Source of the DNA: Dolomitihabitans soli
GTDB taxonomy: Bacteria; Actinomycetota; Actinomycetes; Streptosporangiales; Streptosporangiaceae
Assembly: GCF_022213955.1 (NCBI RefSeq)
Contig: NZ_JAKNTW010000005.1
Span: forward strand, 186,001 to 250,000
Direction: 5' to 3'
Length of the DNA: 64,000 bases
A model generated the notes under the pieces. It made no database searches, was not told the origin of the DNA, and was given only the letters and a program-made list of their open reading frames with translations. A program made the translations under genes and the position numbers. Positions 26,629 through 37,416 of this stretch are shown in pieces (position 1 is the stretch's first letter; the number at the start of each line of letters is the position of its first letter).

Positions 26629-28179
26629 GTGCTGCTGACGATTACGACGACCGCGAAACCCGCCACCGACCTGGGTTTTCTGCTGCACAAGCATCCAGAT
26701 CGGGTCCAGGAGTTCGGGCAGTCGTTCGGCATGGCACGCGTCTTCTACCCCGAGGCGGCAGCGGACCGGTGCACGGCCGCGCTGATGCTCGACGTGGACC
26801 CGATCAAGCTGGTGCGCTCCCGCGGGCGCTCCTCCCCGGACTTCAGCCTCAGCCAGTACGTCAACGACCGTCCCTACGCCGCCTCCTCGCTGCTGGCCGT
26901 GGCGCTGGCCGACGTGTTCCGCACGGCGCGCACCGGGCGCTGCGACGCGCGGCCCGGGCTCGCCGCCGGGCCGGTTCCGCTGGAGATCACGCTGCCCGCC
27001 CTGCCCTGCCGGGGAGGTCCCGAGCTGGCCGCCCGGCTGTTCGAGCCGCTGGGCTGGCGGGCCGAGGCGCGTGCCGTACCGCTGGACGAGGGGTTTCCCG
27101 AGTGGGGCGACTCGCGTTACGTACGGCTGGCCCTGAGCGGTGAGGTCAGGCTGGCCGACGCGCTCAACCAGCTCTACGTGCTGCTGCCCGTCCTCGACGA
27201 CGCCAAGCACTACTGGATCGCGGCCGACGAGGTCGACAAGCTGATCAGGGCGGGGGAGGGCTGGCTCGCCACCCACCCCGAGCGAGGGGTGATCACCCGC
27301 AGATACCTGGGCCGCCGCTGGGCGCTGACCCGCACCGCGTTCGCCCGGCTGGCCGAGGTCGGCGACGACGTCGAGGAGGACCTGGAGCCGCCCGTCGAGG
27401 AGGAACCCGCCGCTCCCGAGCACGAGCCGAGCCCACCGCCCAACGCGAGCGCCCTTGAGAGTGCGGCCCTTGAGGGCGTGGAGTCTGAAGGTGTGGAGTC
27501 TCCCGGGGTTGTGCCCCAGGGTGCCGGCTCGCCGGGGGAGGAGAGCGGCGGGGAGCCGAGGGTGCCGCTCAGCACGCTGCGGAGGCAGGCCGTGCTGGCC
27601 GCCCTGGAAGGGCTGGGCGCGCGCAGCGTCGCGGATCTCGGGTGCGGATCCGGGCAACTCCTCGCCGACCTGCTCAAGCGGCCCGCCTTCGCCAGGATCG
27701 CCGGCGTGGACGTCTCCACGCACGCGCTCGCGATGGCGGCCAGGAAGCTCAAGCTGGACCGGATGCCCGACGCCCAGCGCGGCAGGCTGGAGCTCTTCCA
27801 GGGGGCGCTGACCTACACCGACCGGCGGCTGGCCGGGTACGACGCCGCCGTGCTGATGGAGGTGATCGAGCATGTGGACCCGCCGCGGCTGCCGGCCCTC
27901 GAACGGGTCGTCTTCGGCGCGGCCCGGCCCGTTCATGTGCTCGTGACCACCCCCAACGCCGAGTACAACGTCCGCTACGAGTTCCTCACCGGGCACCGCC
28001 ACCCCGACCACAGGTTCGAGTGGGACCGCGCCGAGTTCGCCGCGTGGGCCGCCGCCGTCTGCGAGAGGTACGGCTACCGCGTCGTGCTCCAGCCGGTCGG
28101 CGAGGAGGACCCGGAAGTGGGCGCGCCGACCCAGATGGGCGTGTTCAGCCGTGCCGAGCGAGCGGAGACCGGCGAATGA
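26629..28179 (+). CDS. hen1: 3'-terminal RNA ribose 2'-O-methyltransferase Hen1
   Basis: A 516-aa bacterial Hen1. The N-terminal domain (about 1-255; MLLTITTTAKPATDLGFLLHKHP in outline) is the Pnkp-activating module of the RNA-repair complex. An acidic, Pro/Gly-rich linker with a small internal repeat (VESEG/VESPG) spans about 255-310. The C-terminal methyltransferase has SAM motif DLGCGSGQLL (about 337) and the metal-binding EVIEH (about 411) plus a downstream His in HRHPDHRFEW (about 457), the 2xGlu/2xHis Mn2+ site of Hen1. It marks the 3' end of cleaved RNA before ligation so it cannot be cut again at the same place. Overlaps pnkp by 4 bp. Confidence 0.95.
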   Translation: MLLTITTTAKPATDLGFLLHKHPDRVQEFGQSFGMARVFYPEAAADRCTAALMLDVDPIKLVRSRGRSSPDFSLSQYVNDRPYAASSLLAVALADVFRTARTGRCDARPGLAAGPVPLEITLPALPCRGGPELAARLFEPLGWRAEARAVPLDEGFPEWGDSRYVRLALSGEVRLADALNQLYVLLPVLDDAKHYWIAADEVDKLIRAGEGWLATHPERGVITRRYLGRRWALTRTAFARLAEVGDDVEEDLEPPVEEEPAAPEHEPSPPPNASALESAALEGVESEGVESPGVVPQGAGSPGEESGGEPRVPLSTLRRQAVLAALEGLGARSVADLGCGSGQLLADLLKRPAFARIAGVDVSTHALAMAARKLKLDRMPDAQRGRLELFQGALTYTDRRLAGYDAAVLMEVIEHVDPPRLPALERVVFGAARPVHVLVTTPNAEYNVRYEFLTGHRHPDHRFEWDRAEFAAWAAAVCERYGYRVVLQPVGEEDPEVGAPTQMGVFSRAERAETGE

Positions 28180-30689
28180 GTTCTGAGATCAGCGTTCCCG
28201 AGCTGTCACTGGTGGTGCTCGTCGGGGTGTCGGGCAGCGGCAAGTCGACGTTCGCGTCGCGCCACTTCAAGCCGACCCAGATCGTCTCCTCCGATTTCTG
28301 CCGCGGTCTGGTGGCCGACGACGAGACCGACCAGGCCGCCACCGGTGACGCCTTCGACGTGCTGCACTACATCGTCGGCACCCGGCTGCGCAGGGGCCTG
28401 CTCACCGTGGTGGACGCCACCAACGTGCAGTGGGAGTCCCGCAAGTCGCTCATCGAGCTGGCCAGGTCGCACAACGTGCTGGCCGACGCGATCGTGCTGG
28501 ACGTGCCCGAGCAGCTGGCGATCGACCGCAACGCCGTACGGCCGGAGCGCGCCTTCGGGCCCGCGGTCGTGGTGCGGCAGCGCAAGGACCTGCGGAGATC
28601 CATGAGCAAGATCTCCAGGGACGGTTTCCGCCGGGTCCACGTCCTGCGCGGCGTCGAGGAGATCGACGCGGCCACCGTGTCCCGCGAGCGGGCGTGGACC
28701 GACAAACGCGACCTCACCGGCCCCTTCGACCTGATCGGCGACGTGCACGGCTGCCGCTCCGAGCTGGAGACCCTGCTCGGCACCCTCGGCTGGCAGATCG
28801 AACGCGCCGACGGCCGGGCGGTCGGCGCCACCCACCCGGAGGGCAGGACCGCCGTCTTCGTCGGCGACCTGGTCGACCGCGGGCCCGACTCGCCGGGCGT
28901 GCTGCGCCTGGTCATGGGCATGGTCGCGGCCGGGACCGCGCTGTGCGTCTCGGGCAACCATGAGCAGAAGCTCGCCCGCTCGCTGAACGGCAGGAAGGTC
29001 AGGGTCGCGCACGGCCTGGAGCGATCACTGGAACAGCTCGCGCTGGAGCCGCCGGAGTTCGTCGAGCGGGCCAGGCTGTTCATGGACGGCCTGATCAGCC
29101 ACTACCAGCTCGACGGCGGCGGGCTGGTGGTCGCGCACGCGGGGCTCAAGGAGGAGTACCACGGCCGCGCCTCCGGCCGGGTCCGCTCCTTCGCCCTCTA
29201 CGGCGACACGACCGGCGAGACCGACGAGTACGGCCTGCCGGTGCGCTATCCCTGGGCCGAGGAGTACCGCGGCCGCGCGACGGTCGTCTACGGTCACACG
29301 CCGATCCCCGAGCCCGAATGGGTCAACAACACGATCTGCCTGGACACCGGCTGCGTGTTCGGCGGCGCCCTGACCGCGCTGCGCCACCCCGAGCGAGAAC
29401 TCGTCTCGGTGCCCGCCGAGCAGGTCTGGTACGAGCCGGTCAAGCCGCTGGCCGCCGCCGCCGGGCGCCGCGACCCCGCGGTGCTCGACCTCGGCGACGT
29501 CGCGGGCACCCGGCACGTCGACACCAGGTTCGGCGGGCGGATCAAGGTACGGGAGGAGAACTCCGCCGCCGCGCTGGAGATCATGAGCCGGTTCGCGGCC
29601 GATCCCCGCTGGCTCGTCTACCTGCCGCCGACCATGGCGCCGCCGGAGACCTCCAGGCTGGAGGGCTATCTGGAGCACCCGGCCGAGGCGTTCGCGGAGT
29701 ATCACCAGGCGGGTGTGGGCGAGGTGGTGTGCGAGGAGAAGCACATGGGCTCGCGGGCGGTGGCCGTACTGGCCCGCACCCCTGAGGTGGCCGCGGCCAG
29801 GTTCGGCGTGGACGACGGCGGTACCGGGGCCGTCTACACGCGCACCGGCCGTCCGTTCTTCACCGACCCCGCGCTGGTCACCGAGCTGGTCGCCCGGCTG
29901 CGGCACGACCTCGCCCCGCTCTGGGAGGAGCTCGGCTCCGACTGGGTGGTGCTCGACTGCGAGCTGCTGCCCTGGTCGGCGAAGGCGGGCGAGCTGATCC
30001 GCCGGCAGTACGCCTCGGTGGGGGCGGCGGCCCGCACGGCGCTGCCGGAGGCCGTCGCGGCGCTGGAGTCGGCCGCCGCGCGCGGGATCGACGTGGGCAC
30101 GCTGCTCGACCACACCCGCCGCCGCCACGAGAACGCCGCCCGCTTCCGCGACGCCTACGCCCGTTACTGCTGGCCCGTCTCCGGCCTGGAGGGCGTACGG
30201 CTCGCCCCGTTCCAGATCCTCGCCTGCGAGGGCCGCCTGCTCGCCACGCGGGAACCGCACGCCTGGCACCTGGGCGTGCTGTCCCGCCTTGAGTCCGAGC
30301 TGATCGCGCCCACCAGGAGCGTCTTCGTCGACCTGGCCGACGAGGCGTCCCGGGAGGCGGCCGTCGGCTGGTGGAAGGCGCTCACCGCCGAGGGCGGCGA
30401 GGGCATGGTCGTCAAGCCCGCCCAGTTCACGGAGGGGCGCGTGCAGCCGGGGATCAAGGTGCGCGGCCGGGAGTATCTCCGGATCATCTACGGCCCCGAC
30501 TACACCGAGAGCCTCGACGTGCTGCGCAACCGTTTCCTGGGCCGGAAGCGGTCGATGGCGCTGCGGGAACACGCGCTGGGGCTGGAGGCGCTGGCCCGGC
30601 TGACGGAGGGGGATCCGCTGTGGCGGGTCCACGAGCCCGTCTTCGCGGTGCTGGCCCTGGAATCCGAGCCGGTAGACCCTCGTCTGTGA
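28176..30689 (+). CDS. pnkp: Polynucleotide kinase-phosphatase-ligase Pnkp
   Basis: An 837-aa three-domain RNA end-healing enzyme. Kinase: P-loop GVSGSGKST (about 18-26) phosphorylates 5'-OH ends. Phosphatase: calcineurin-like GDVHGC (about 188), GDLVDRG (about 230) and GNHEQK (about 259) remove 2',3'-cyclic or 3'-phosphates. Ligase/adenylyltransferase: nucleotidyl Lys about 522 in EKHMGSRAV, with downstream motifs such as EGMVVKP near 745. In this family Hen1 is needed to activate ligation. The ATGA overlap with hen1 implies equal expression. Full length with no missing motif seen. Targets are likely ribotoxin-cleaved tRNAs, by analogy with studied homologues. Confidence 0.96.
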   Translation: MSSEISVPELSLVVLVGVSGSGKSTFASRHFKPTQIVSSDFCRGLVADDETDQAATGDAFDVLHYIVGTRLRRGLLTVVDATNVQWESRKSLIELARSHNVLADAIVLDVPEQLAIDRNAVRPERAFGPAVVVRQRKDLRRSMSKISRDGFRRVHVLRGVEEIDAATVSRERAWTDKRDLTGPFDLIGDVHGCRSELETLLGTLGWQIERADGRAVGATHPEGRTAVFVGDLVDRGPDSPGVLRLVMGMVAAGTALCVSGNHEQKLARSLNGRKVRVAHGLERSLEQLALEPPEFVERARLFMDGLISHYQLDGGGLVVAHAGLKEEYHGRASGRVRSFALYGDTTGETDEYGLPVRYPWAEEYRGRATVVYGHTPIPEPEWVNNTICLDTGCVFGGALTALRHPERELVSVPAEQVWYEPVKPLAAAAGRRDPAVLDLGDVAGTRHVDTRFGGRIKVREENSAAALEIMSRFAADPRWLVYLPPTMAPPETSRLEGYLEHPAEAFAEYHQAGVGEVVCEEKHMGSRAVAVLARTPEVAAARFGVDDGGTGAVYTRTGRPFFTDPALVTELVARLRHDLAPLWEELGSDWVVLDCELLPWSAKAGELIRRQYASVGAAARTALPEAVAALESAAARGIDVGTLLDHTRRRHENAARFRDAYARYCWPVSGLEGVRLAPFQILACEGRLLATREPHAWHLGVLSRLESELIAPTRSVFVDLADEASREAAVGWWKALTAEGGEGMVVKPAQFTEGRVQPGIKVRGREYLRIIYGPDYTESLDVLRNRFLGRKRSMALREHALGLEALARLTEGDPLWRVHEPVFAVLALESEPVDPRL

Positions 30690-30755
30690 CCACAGAACGC
30701 CTGATCAGCCCACAAAGGTGACGGTACGTGAGCGATGGGTAGGTGTCTCCCACCT

Positions 30756-30780
30756 GCCGTAGTCGCTACGGCGTCCTTTT
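30756..30780 (+). terminator. Stem-loop with T-run downstream of pnkp
   Basis: GCCGTAG-TCG-CTACGGC (30756-30772) followed by GTCCTTTT, a canonical intrinsic terminator shape. It is 67 bp after pnkp and only 17 bp before the ribosome-binding site of the sugar porter, so it could also act as an attenuator. Confidence 0.65.
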
Positions 30781-30796
30781 CGGGGTAAGGATCGGC

Positions 30797-32206
30797 ATGG
30801 GAGCCACATCTTCGCCGGGCACGCACCAGGAGAGGCTGGGCCACGTCGTTTTCATCACGGCGGCAGCAGCCATCGGCGGTTTCCTGTTCGGCTATGACAG
30901 TGCGGTGATCAACGGGGCGGTCACCGGCATCCAGAAGCACTTCAACGTCGGGCCTGTCCAGATCGGGGCGACGGTCGCGGCGGCCCTGCTGGGCTCGGCA
31001 CTAGGCGCGTGGATAGCCGGCATGCTGGCGAATCGGCTGGGCCGCACCCGAACCATGCAGATCGCCGCGATCGTGTTCGCGATCAGCTCGATCGGGCAGG
31101 CGCTGCCGTTCGCGATCTGGGATCTGGCCCTGTGGCGGGTCATGGCGGGTGTCGCGATCGGGATCGCCTCGGTGATCGGGCCCGCCTACATCGCGGAGGT
31201 CGCGCCGCCGGCGTACCGGGGCAGGCTGGGCTCGTTCCAGCAGCTCGCGATCGTCCTGGGCATCGCGGTGTCGCAGCTCGTCAACTACGCGATCGCGCAG
31301 CGCGCCGGCGGGAACGTGAACAACGAGATCTTCGGGCTGCAGGCCTGGCAGTGGATGCTCGGCGCCTGCGCGGTGCCCGCCCTGCTCTATCTGATCTTCG
31401 CGACGATCATCCCGGAGTCGCCCAGGTTCCTCGTCTCGGTGGGCAGGATCCCTGCGGCCAAGCGGGTCCTGCGCGACGTCGAGGGTGACAAGGTCGATGT
31501 CGACGCCCGGGTGGCGGAGATCCAGGCGGTGCTGAAGGGCGAGCGCCGGCCCACGCTGCGCGACCTGCGAGGGACGGCGCTCGGCCTGCAGAGCATCGTC
31601 TGGGTCGGCATCGCCCTGTCGGTGTTCCAGCAGTTCGTCGGCATCAACGTGATCTTCTACTACTCGGCCTCACTGTGGCAGTCGGTGGGCATCAACCAGA
31701 GCGACTCGCTGCTGATCAGCTTCTCGACCTCGATCATCAACATCGTGGGCACGTTCATCGCGATCTCGCTGGTCGACAAGATCGGCCGCAAACCGCTGCT
31801 GCTGGTCGGCTCGGCGGGCATGGCGATCGCACTGGGCACCGCGGCCTGGGCGTTCAGCGGCGCGATCAAGGTCGGCGAGGCCGTCACCCTGCCGGAGACG
31901 CAGGGCACGGTGGCGCTGATCGCCGCGCACGTGTTCGTGCTGTTCTTCGCCCTGTCCTGGGGTGTCGTCGTATGGGTGCTGCTGGGTGAGATGTTCCCCA
32001 ACCGCATCCGCGCGACGGCCCTGGCCGTCGCCGCCACCGCGCAGTGGCTGGCCAACTGGCTGATCACCGTGTCGTTCCCCAGCCTGTCGGCGTGGAGCCT
32101 GTCGGGCGCCTATGTCGGCTACTCGGCGATGGCCGTCCTGTCCTTCATCTTCGTGGTCGTGTTCGTCAAGGAGACCAAGGGCAAGAAACTTGAGGAGATG
32201 GGGTGA
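30797..32206 (+). CDS. Sugar porter (MFS) family transporter
   Basis: A 469-aa twelve-TM proton-sugar symporter resembling GlcP-type glucose permeases. It shows the sugar-porter signatures GFLFGYDSAVINGAV (TM1), NRLGRTRTM, PESPRFLVSVGR at the TM6-7 loop, FQQFVGINVIFYYS (TM7), DKIGRKPLL and the C-terminal FVKETKGKKLEEM. Start ATG 30797 is set by GGTAAGGATC upstream. The stop codon lies within a 14-bp palindrome that also contains the stop of the convergent DUF1707 gene. Confidence 0.92.
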   Translation: MGATSSPGTHQERLGHVVFITAAAAIGGFLFGYDSAVINGAVTGIQKHFNVGPVQIGATVAAALLGSALGAWIAGMLANRLGRTRTMQIAAIVFAISSIGQALPFAIWDLALWRVMAGVAIGIASVIGPAYIAEVAPPAYRGRLGSFQQLAIVLGIAVSQLVNYAIAQRAGGNVNNEIFGLQAWQWMLGACAVPALLYLIFATIIPESPRFLVSVGRIPAAKRVLRDVEGDKVDVDARVAEIQAVLKGERRPTLRDLRGTALGLQSIVWVGIALSVFQQFVGINVIFYYSASLWQSVGINQSDSLLISFSTSIINIVGTFIAISLVDKIGRKPLLLVGSAGMAIALGTAAWAFSGAIKVGEAVTLPETQGTVALIAAHVFVLFFALSWGVVVWVLLGEMFPNRIRATALAVAATAQWLANWLITVSFPSLSAWSLSGAYVGYSAMAVLSFIFVVVFVKETKGKKLEEMG

Positions 32207-32212
32207 CGGCCG

Positions 32213-32638
32213 TCACATCCGGTGCGCCCGGTGATGGCGGTGGCGCGCCATGCCCACCGTGGCGAAGATCAGCCAGGCCAGGAAGATGAACGGCAGCGGG
32301 CCGAACCCGCCGACGAACATGACCAGCCCGAGCAGGAACAGCACCGGCGCCACCGGCGGCCCGTGCCGCCGCCCGCGCGCGCGGTGGCCGTGCCAGTGGG
32401 GCCGGTCGTAGGCGCGCGCCGGGCGGAAGGGCTCATGCCTGGGCGCGACGGGCCGGGGATCGGGCAGATCCTCCGCCACCCGGGCCAGCTCGCGGCCGGT
32501 CCGGGCGGTGAGGGTCAGCCCGAGGCGCTCTTCGAGTTCTTCATGGGTGATGCGGCCCTGCGCGAAGTGCTCGCGCAGGGCGCCCATCATCTCCTCGCGC
32601 TCCGCGTCACCGATGCGCAGGTCGTCGCGAGAGGTCAT
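32213..32638 (-). CDS. DUF1707 domain membrane protein, His-rich
   Basis: A 141-aa protein. DUF1707 (about 3-55; LRIGDAEREEMMGALREHFAQGR) is a small SHOCT-like helix pair found in actinobacterial membrane proteins. It is followed by a His/Arg-rich stretch (RPHWHGHRARGRRHG), two transmembrane segments, and a His-rich tail (RHRHHRAHRM). Start at 32638 is set by GAGGAG; it lies 4 bp after the padR stop, so the two genes form an operon. The PadR regulator upstream is also His-rich, hinting at a metal or heme-linked role; this is inference only. Confidence 0.85.
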   Translation of the reverse strand: MTSRDDLRIGDAEREEMMGALREHFAQGRITHEELEERLGLTLTARTGRELARVAEDLPDPRPVAPRHEPFRPARAYDRPHWHGHRARGRRHGPPVAPVLFLLGLVMFVGGFGPLPFIFLAWLIFATVGMARHRHHRAHRM

Positions 32639-32642
32639 GGGG

Positions 32643-33362
32643 TCACTCCTCTGCTGGGTCACCGTCTGCCAGGATTTGGTAGAGCTTGCGTCGGGTCTCC
32701 ACTAGAGTCTGCCTCGCCTGACGGATCTGTGCCTCGCTGCCCGTCTGCAGGATCTGGACCATGGCGAATCCCGACTGCTTGGCCAGGTCCATCAGTTCCC
32801 AGGTGCTGTCGTCGACGTCGGGCCTCATCTCCTCCCAGGGGGCACGCACCTCCTCGGAGTGGTCGGCGACGTAGGCCAGGCCGGCCTCGGTGAGCCGGAA
32901 GGTCTTACGTCCCTCGCTCTCCTCGGGACGGACGAGGCCCTCGTCGGTGAGCTGCTGCAGGGCCGGATAGACGGCGCCGGGGCTGGGCTTCCAACCGCCC
33001 TCGCTACGCTCGGCGATCTCCTGGATGATCTGGTAGCCGTTGCGCGGCTCCTCGGCGAGCAGAGCCAGGATCGCGGCCCTGACGTCGCCGCGCTTGGCCT
33101 TGCGCCCCCGCCCGAATCCCCTGCCTCCGGGCGGGAAACCGGGACCGAAGACGCCCCTGCCGAAGTCCCAGGGGAAGGGGCGGTGGCCGCCGTGTCCCCG
33201 GTGGCGGTGCTCGTGCGGGCCGCCGCGCGGCGGCCCTGCCTGCTGCCAGGCGGAGGCGGCCGTGGTCATCGCCGCCCAGGCTCCTCTGGCCGCGCGCCGC
33301 ATCTCGCGGCGGATCTCATGGGGGTCCTGTCCGGCCCACCCCATGGTGTGTGCCGATGTCAT
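32643..33362 (-). CDS. PadR family transcriptional regulator
   Basis: A 239-aa regulator. The PadR winged-helix domain runs from about 100 (AAILALLAEEPRNGYQIIQEI, then GAVYPALQQLTDEGLV) to 175, and the C-terminal helix for dimerisation follows. Unusually, about 100 residues precede it: a helical part and a His/Gly/Phe-rich low-complexity part (HEHRHRGHGGH, then several FGRG/FGPG). Start ATG 33362 follows GGAGGACGAG. TTGAAG and ACCTAT spaced by 18 bp upstream are a plausible promoter overlapping a TCGAT/ATCGA inverted repeat (33392-33413), consistent with autorepression. Confidence 0.9.
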   Translation of the reverse strand: MTSAHTMGWAGQDPHEIRREMRRAARGAWAAMTTAASAWQQAGPPRGGPHEHRHRGHGGHRPFPWDFGRGVFGPGFPPGGRGFGRGRKAKRGDVRAAILALLAEEPRNGYQIIQEIAERSEGGWKPSPGAVYPALQQLTDEGLVRPEESEGRKTFRLTEAGLAYVADHSEEVRAPWEEMRPDVDDSTWELMDLAKQSGFAMVQILQTGSEAQIRQARQTLVETRRKLYQILADGDPAEE

Positions 33363-33391
33363 CTCGTCCTCCGAATAGGTGTCGATCGTTC

Positions 33392-33413
33392 TTCGATGCT
33401 TCAAAGATATATC
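33392..33413 (-). promoter_or_regulatory. Inverted repeat in the padR promoter, candidate operator
   Basis: TCGAT and ATCGA arms separated by 12 bp with an AT-rich centre (AAAGATAT) overlap the likely padR -35 region. PadR proteins usually repress their own promoters. Confidence 0.4.
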
Positions 33414-33467
33414 GAGAGCGTTCTTAGGGCAACCCCGTGCCGAGTGAGCCAGATCACTGGATTTCTG

Positions 33468-33586
33468 GATAACGAGGGGAACAAACGCCTGAGATCTACG
33501 CGTTATCAGGGCATAGACGGGATCGTTCCCGCCTCGGAAGGGCTGGGGGGTGCTTTCGAGGGCCGGTGAACGATCCCGTCTGTTAT
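33468..33586. repeat. Large compound stem-loop between divergent padR and DUF457 genes
   Basis: A 14-bp perfect inverted repeat (33515-33528 with 33568-33581) encloses a second stem (CCTCGGAAG with CTTTCGAGG, 8 of 9 pairs plus one G-U) and a 12-nt G-rich loop. Just upstream, GATAACG (33468-33474) pairs with CGTTATC (33501-33507), and GTTAT occurs on both flanks of the main hairpin (33502-33506 and 33582-33586). No gene ends here, so a terminator role is not expected. Confidence 0.85.
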
Positions 33587-33650
33587 TTCCGGCGGGACGC
33601 CGTGGGATTTGCCGCCGCTTTACCGTAGGCTCGGTAAGCGTGATCTTGAC

Positions 33651-34379
33651 ATGATGGGCCACACGCACGCGCTCACCGGAGCCGTCGCCTGGCTGGCCGT
33701 GGCGCCCGGGCTGGCCGCGCTGCCCTACCTCACCGAGTCGAACAGGTTCGTCGAGACAGGGATCATGGCGACCGCGTTGACCCCGGCCGAGTTCATCGCC
33801 GGCACGCTGGTGTGCGCGGGAGCGGCCATGCTCCCCGACCTCGACCATCCGAGCGCGACGATCGCACAGACCTTCGGGCCGCTCACCTGGGGGCTGAGCA
33901 AGGCGGTCGCCTGGGCCAGCGGCGGGCACCGGGGGGCGACGCACTCCCTGGTCTTCGCCATATTGGTCGGCATCGGCGCGCACCTGCTCGCGGACAACTA
34001 TCCGATCGGCAGGGACATCCTCGTCGTCCTGATGATCGGGCTCGCGCTGCGGGCCATCGGCATCGGCATTCCGGGCAAGAAGCTCGCCTCGGCGTTGGTG
34101 AACGCCGGGCTCACCATCGGGCTGTACGCCGTCTTCCGGTCCTTCGACGTGGGATACGCCTGGCTGGGCCTCGCGATCGGGGTGGGCAGCCTGATCCACG
34201 TGGTGGGCGACTGCTGCACCGAGCGGGGATGCCCGGTGCTCTGGCCGCTCAAGGGGCGGTGGGTCCTGCCGTACAAGATCGGGATCAAGACCGGGCGGGC
34301 CTTCGAGCAGAAGATCCTCGCTCCGGTGCTGTCCGTCGTGATCGTGGGACTGCTCTACTTCCGCCTGGTCCCAGCCTGA
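33651..34379 (+). CDS. DUF457 / YdjM-type metal-dependent hydrolase-like membrane protein
   Basis: A 242-aa protein starting MMGHTHALTGAVAWLA, with five or six transmembrane segments. Conserved His/Asp pairs lie at GHTHALTG (about 3-10), MLPDLDHPSA (about 61-70), HRGATHSL (about 93-100) and HVVGDCCTERG (about 184-194), the YdjM/DUF457 pattern related to phospholipase C-like metal sites. Some members are LexA-regulated in other bacteria; no clear SOS box is seen here. Function unknown. The start at 33651 or 33654 cannot be separated. Confidence 0.85.
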   Translation: MMGHTHALTGAVAWLAVAPGLAALPYLTESNRFVETGIMATALTPAEFIAGTLVCAGAAMLPDLDHPSATIAQTFGPLTWGLSKAVAWASGGHRGATHSLVFAILVGIGAHLLADNYPIGRDILVVLMIGLALRAIGIGIPGKKLASALVNAGLTIGLYAVFRSFDVGYAWLGLAIGVGSLIHVVGDCCTERGCPVLWPLKGRWVLPYKIGIKTGRAFEQKILAPVLSVVIVGLLYFRLVPA

Positions 34380-34384
34380 CAGCG

Positions 34385-34431
34385 ATAACTTGATGTCGAG
34401 ATATATCTGGCGGTATCTTGATATCGAGACA
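34385..34431 (+). promoter_or_regulatory. Two near-palindromic sites upstream of acnA
   Basis: Site A is centred at 34394/34395 (AACTTGATGTCGAGATAT) and site B at 34422/34423 (TATCTTGATATCGAGACA). Both share CTTGATRTCGAG, and the centres are 28 bp apart, close to a whole number of helical turns plus a fraction. In Streptomyces coelicolor the MarR-family protein TamR controls aconitase; these could be sites for a similar regulator, which I cannot verify from sequence alone. Confidence 0.55.
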
Positions 34432-34453
34432 TCCGCCGCGCTCGGTGATGGGG

Positions 34454-34467
34454 TTAGGCATACCTAA
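34454..34467 (+). promoter_or_regulatory. Iron-box-like palindrome upstream of acnA
   Basis: TTAGGCATACCTAA has perfect 5-bp arms and matches the last 14 positions of the 19-bp DtxR/IdeR consensus at 12 positions. It lies about 72 bp before the acnA start. Confidence 0.45.
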
Positions 34468-34538
34468 GTGGTTGAGCCACTCCGTCGGTGCGGCAGGATC
34501 TCTGCTGAGACAGACAGCAATGGAGGAGGCGATTCATC

Positions 34539-37274
<2,736 letters not shown>

Positions 37275-37290
37275 GCAGCGGGACGCGGGA

Positions 37291-37321
37291 ACCGGGCCGC
37301 ACCTGATCGGTGCGGCCCGGT
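37291..37321 (+). terminator. Terminator of acnA
   Basis: A perfect 13-bp stem (37291-37303 with 37309-37321), 5-nt loop. A smaller hairpin (GGGGCGT/ACGCCCC, 37322-37344) follows immediately. Confidence 0.85.
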
Positions 37322-37370
37322 GGGGCGTTACCTCAATACGCCCCATTCGGGGGAACCACCCGAGACAATG

Positions 37371-37411
37371 AAGAGCCGCCCGGCGAACTATCACTTCGCC
37401 GGGCGGCTCTT
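37371..37411. terminator. Bidirectional terminator between acnA and mazF
   Basis: A perfect 17-bp stem (37371-37387 with 37395-37411) with a 7-nt loop, ending 6 bp from the mazF stop codon. Confidence 0.85.
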
Positions 37412-37416
37412 CGCTG

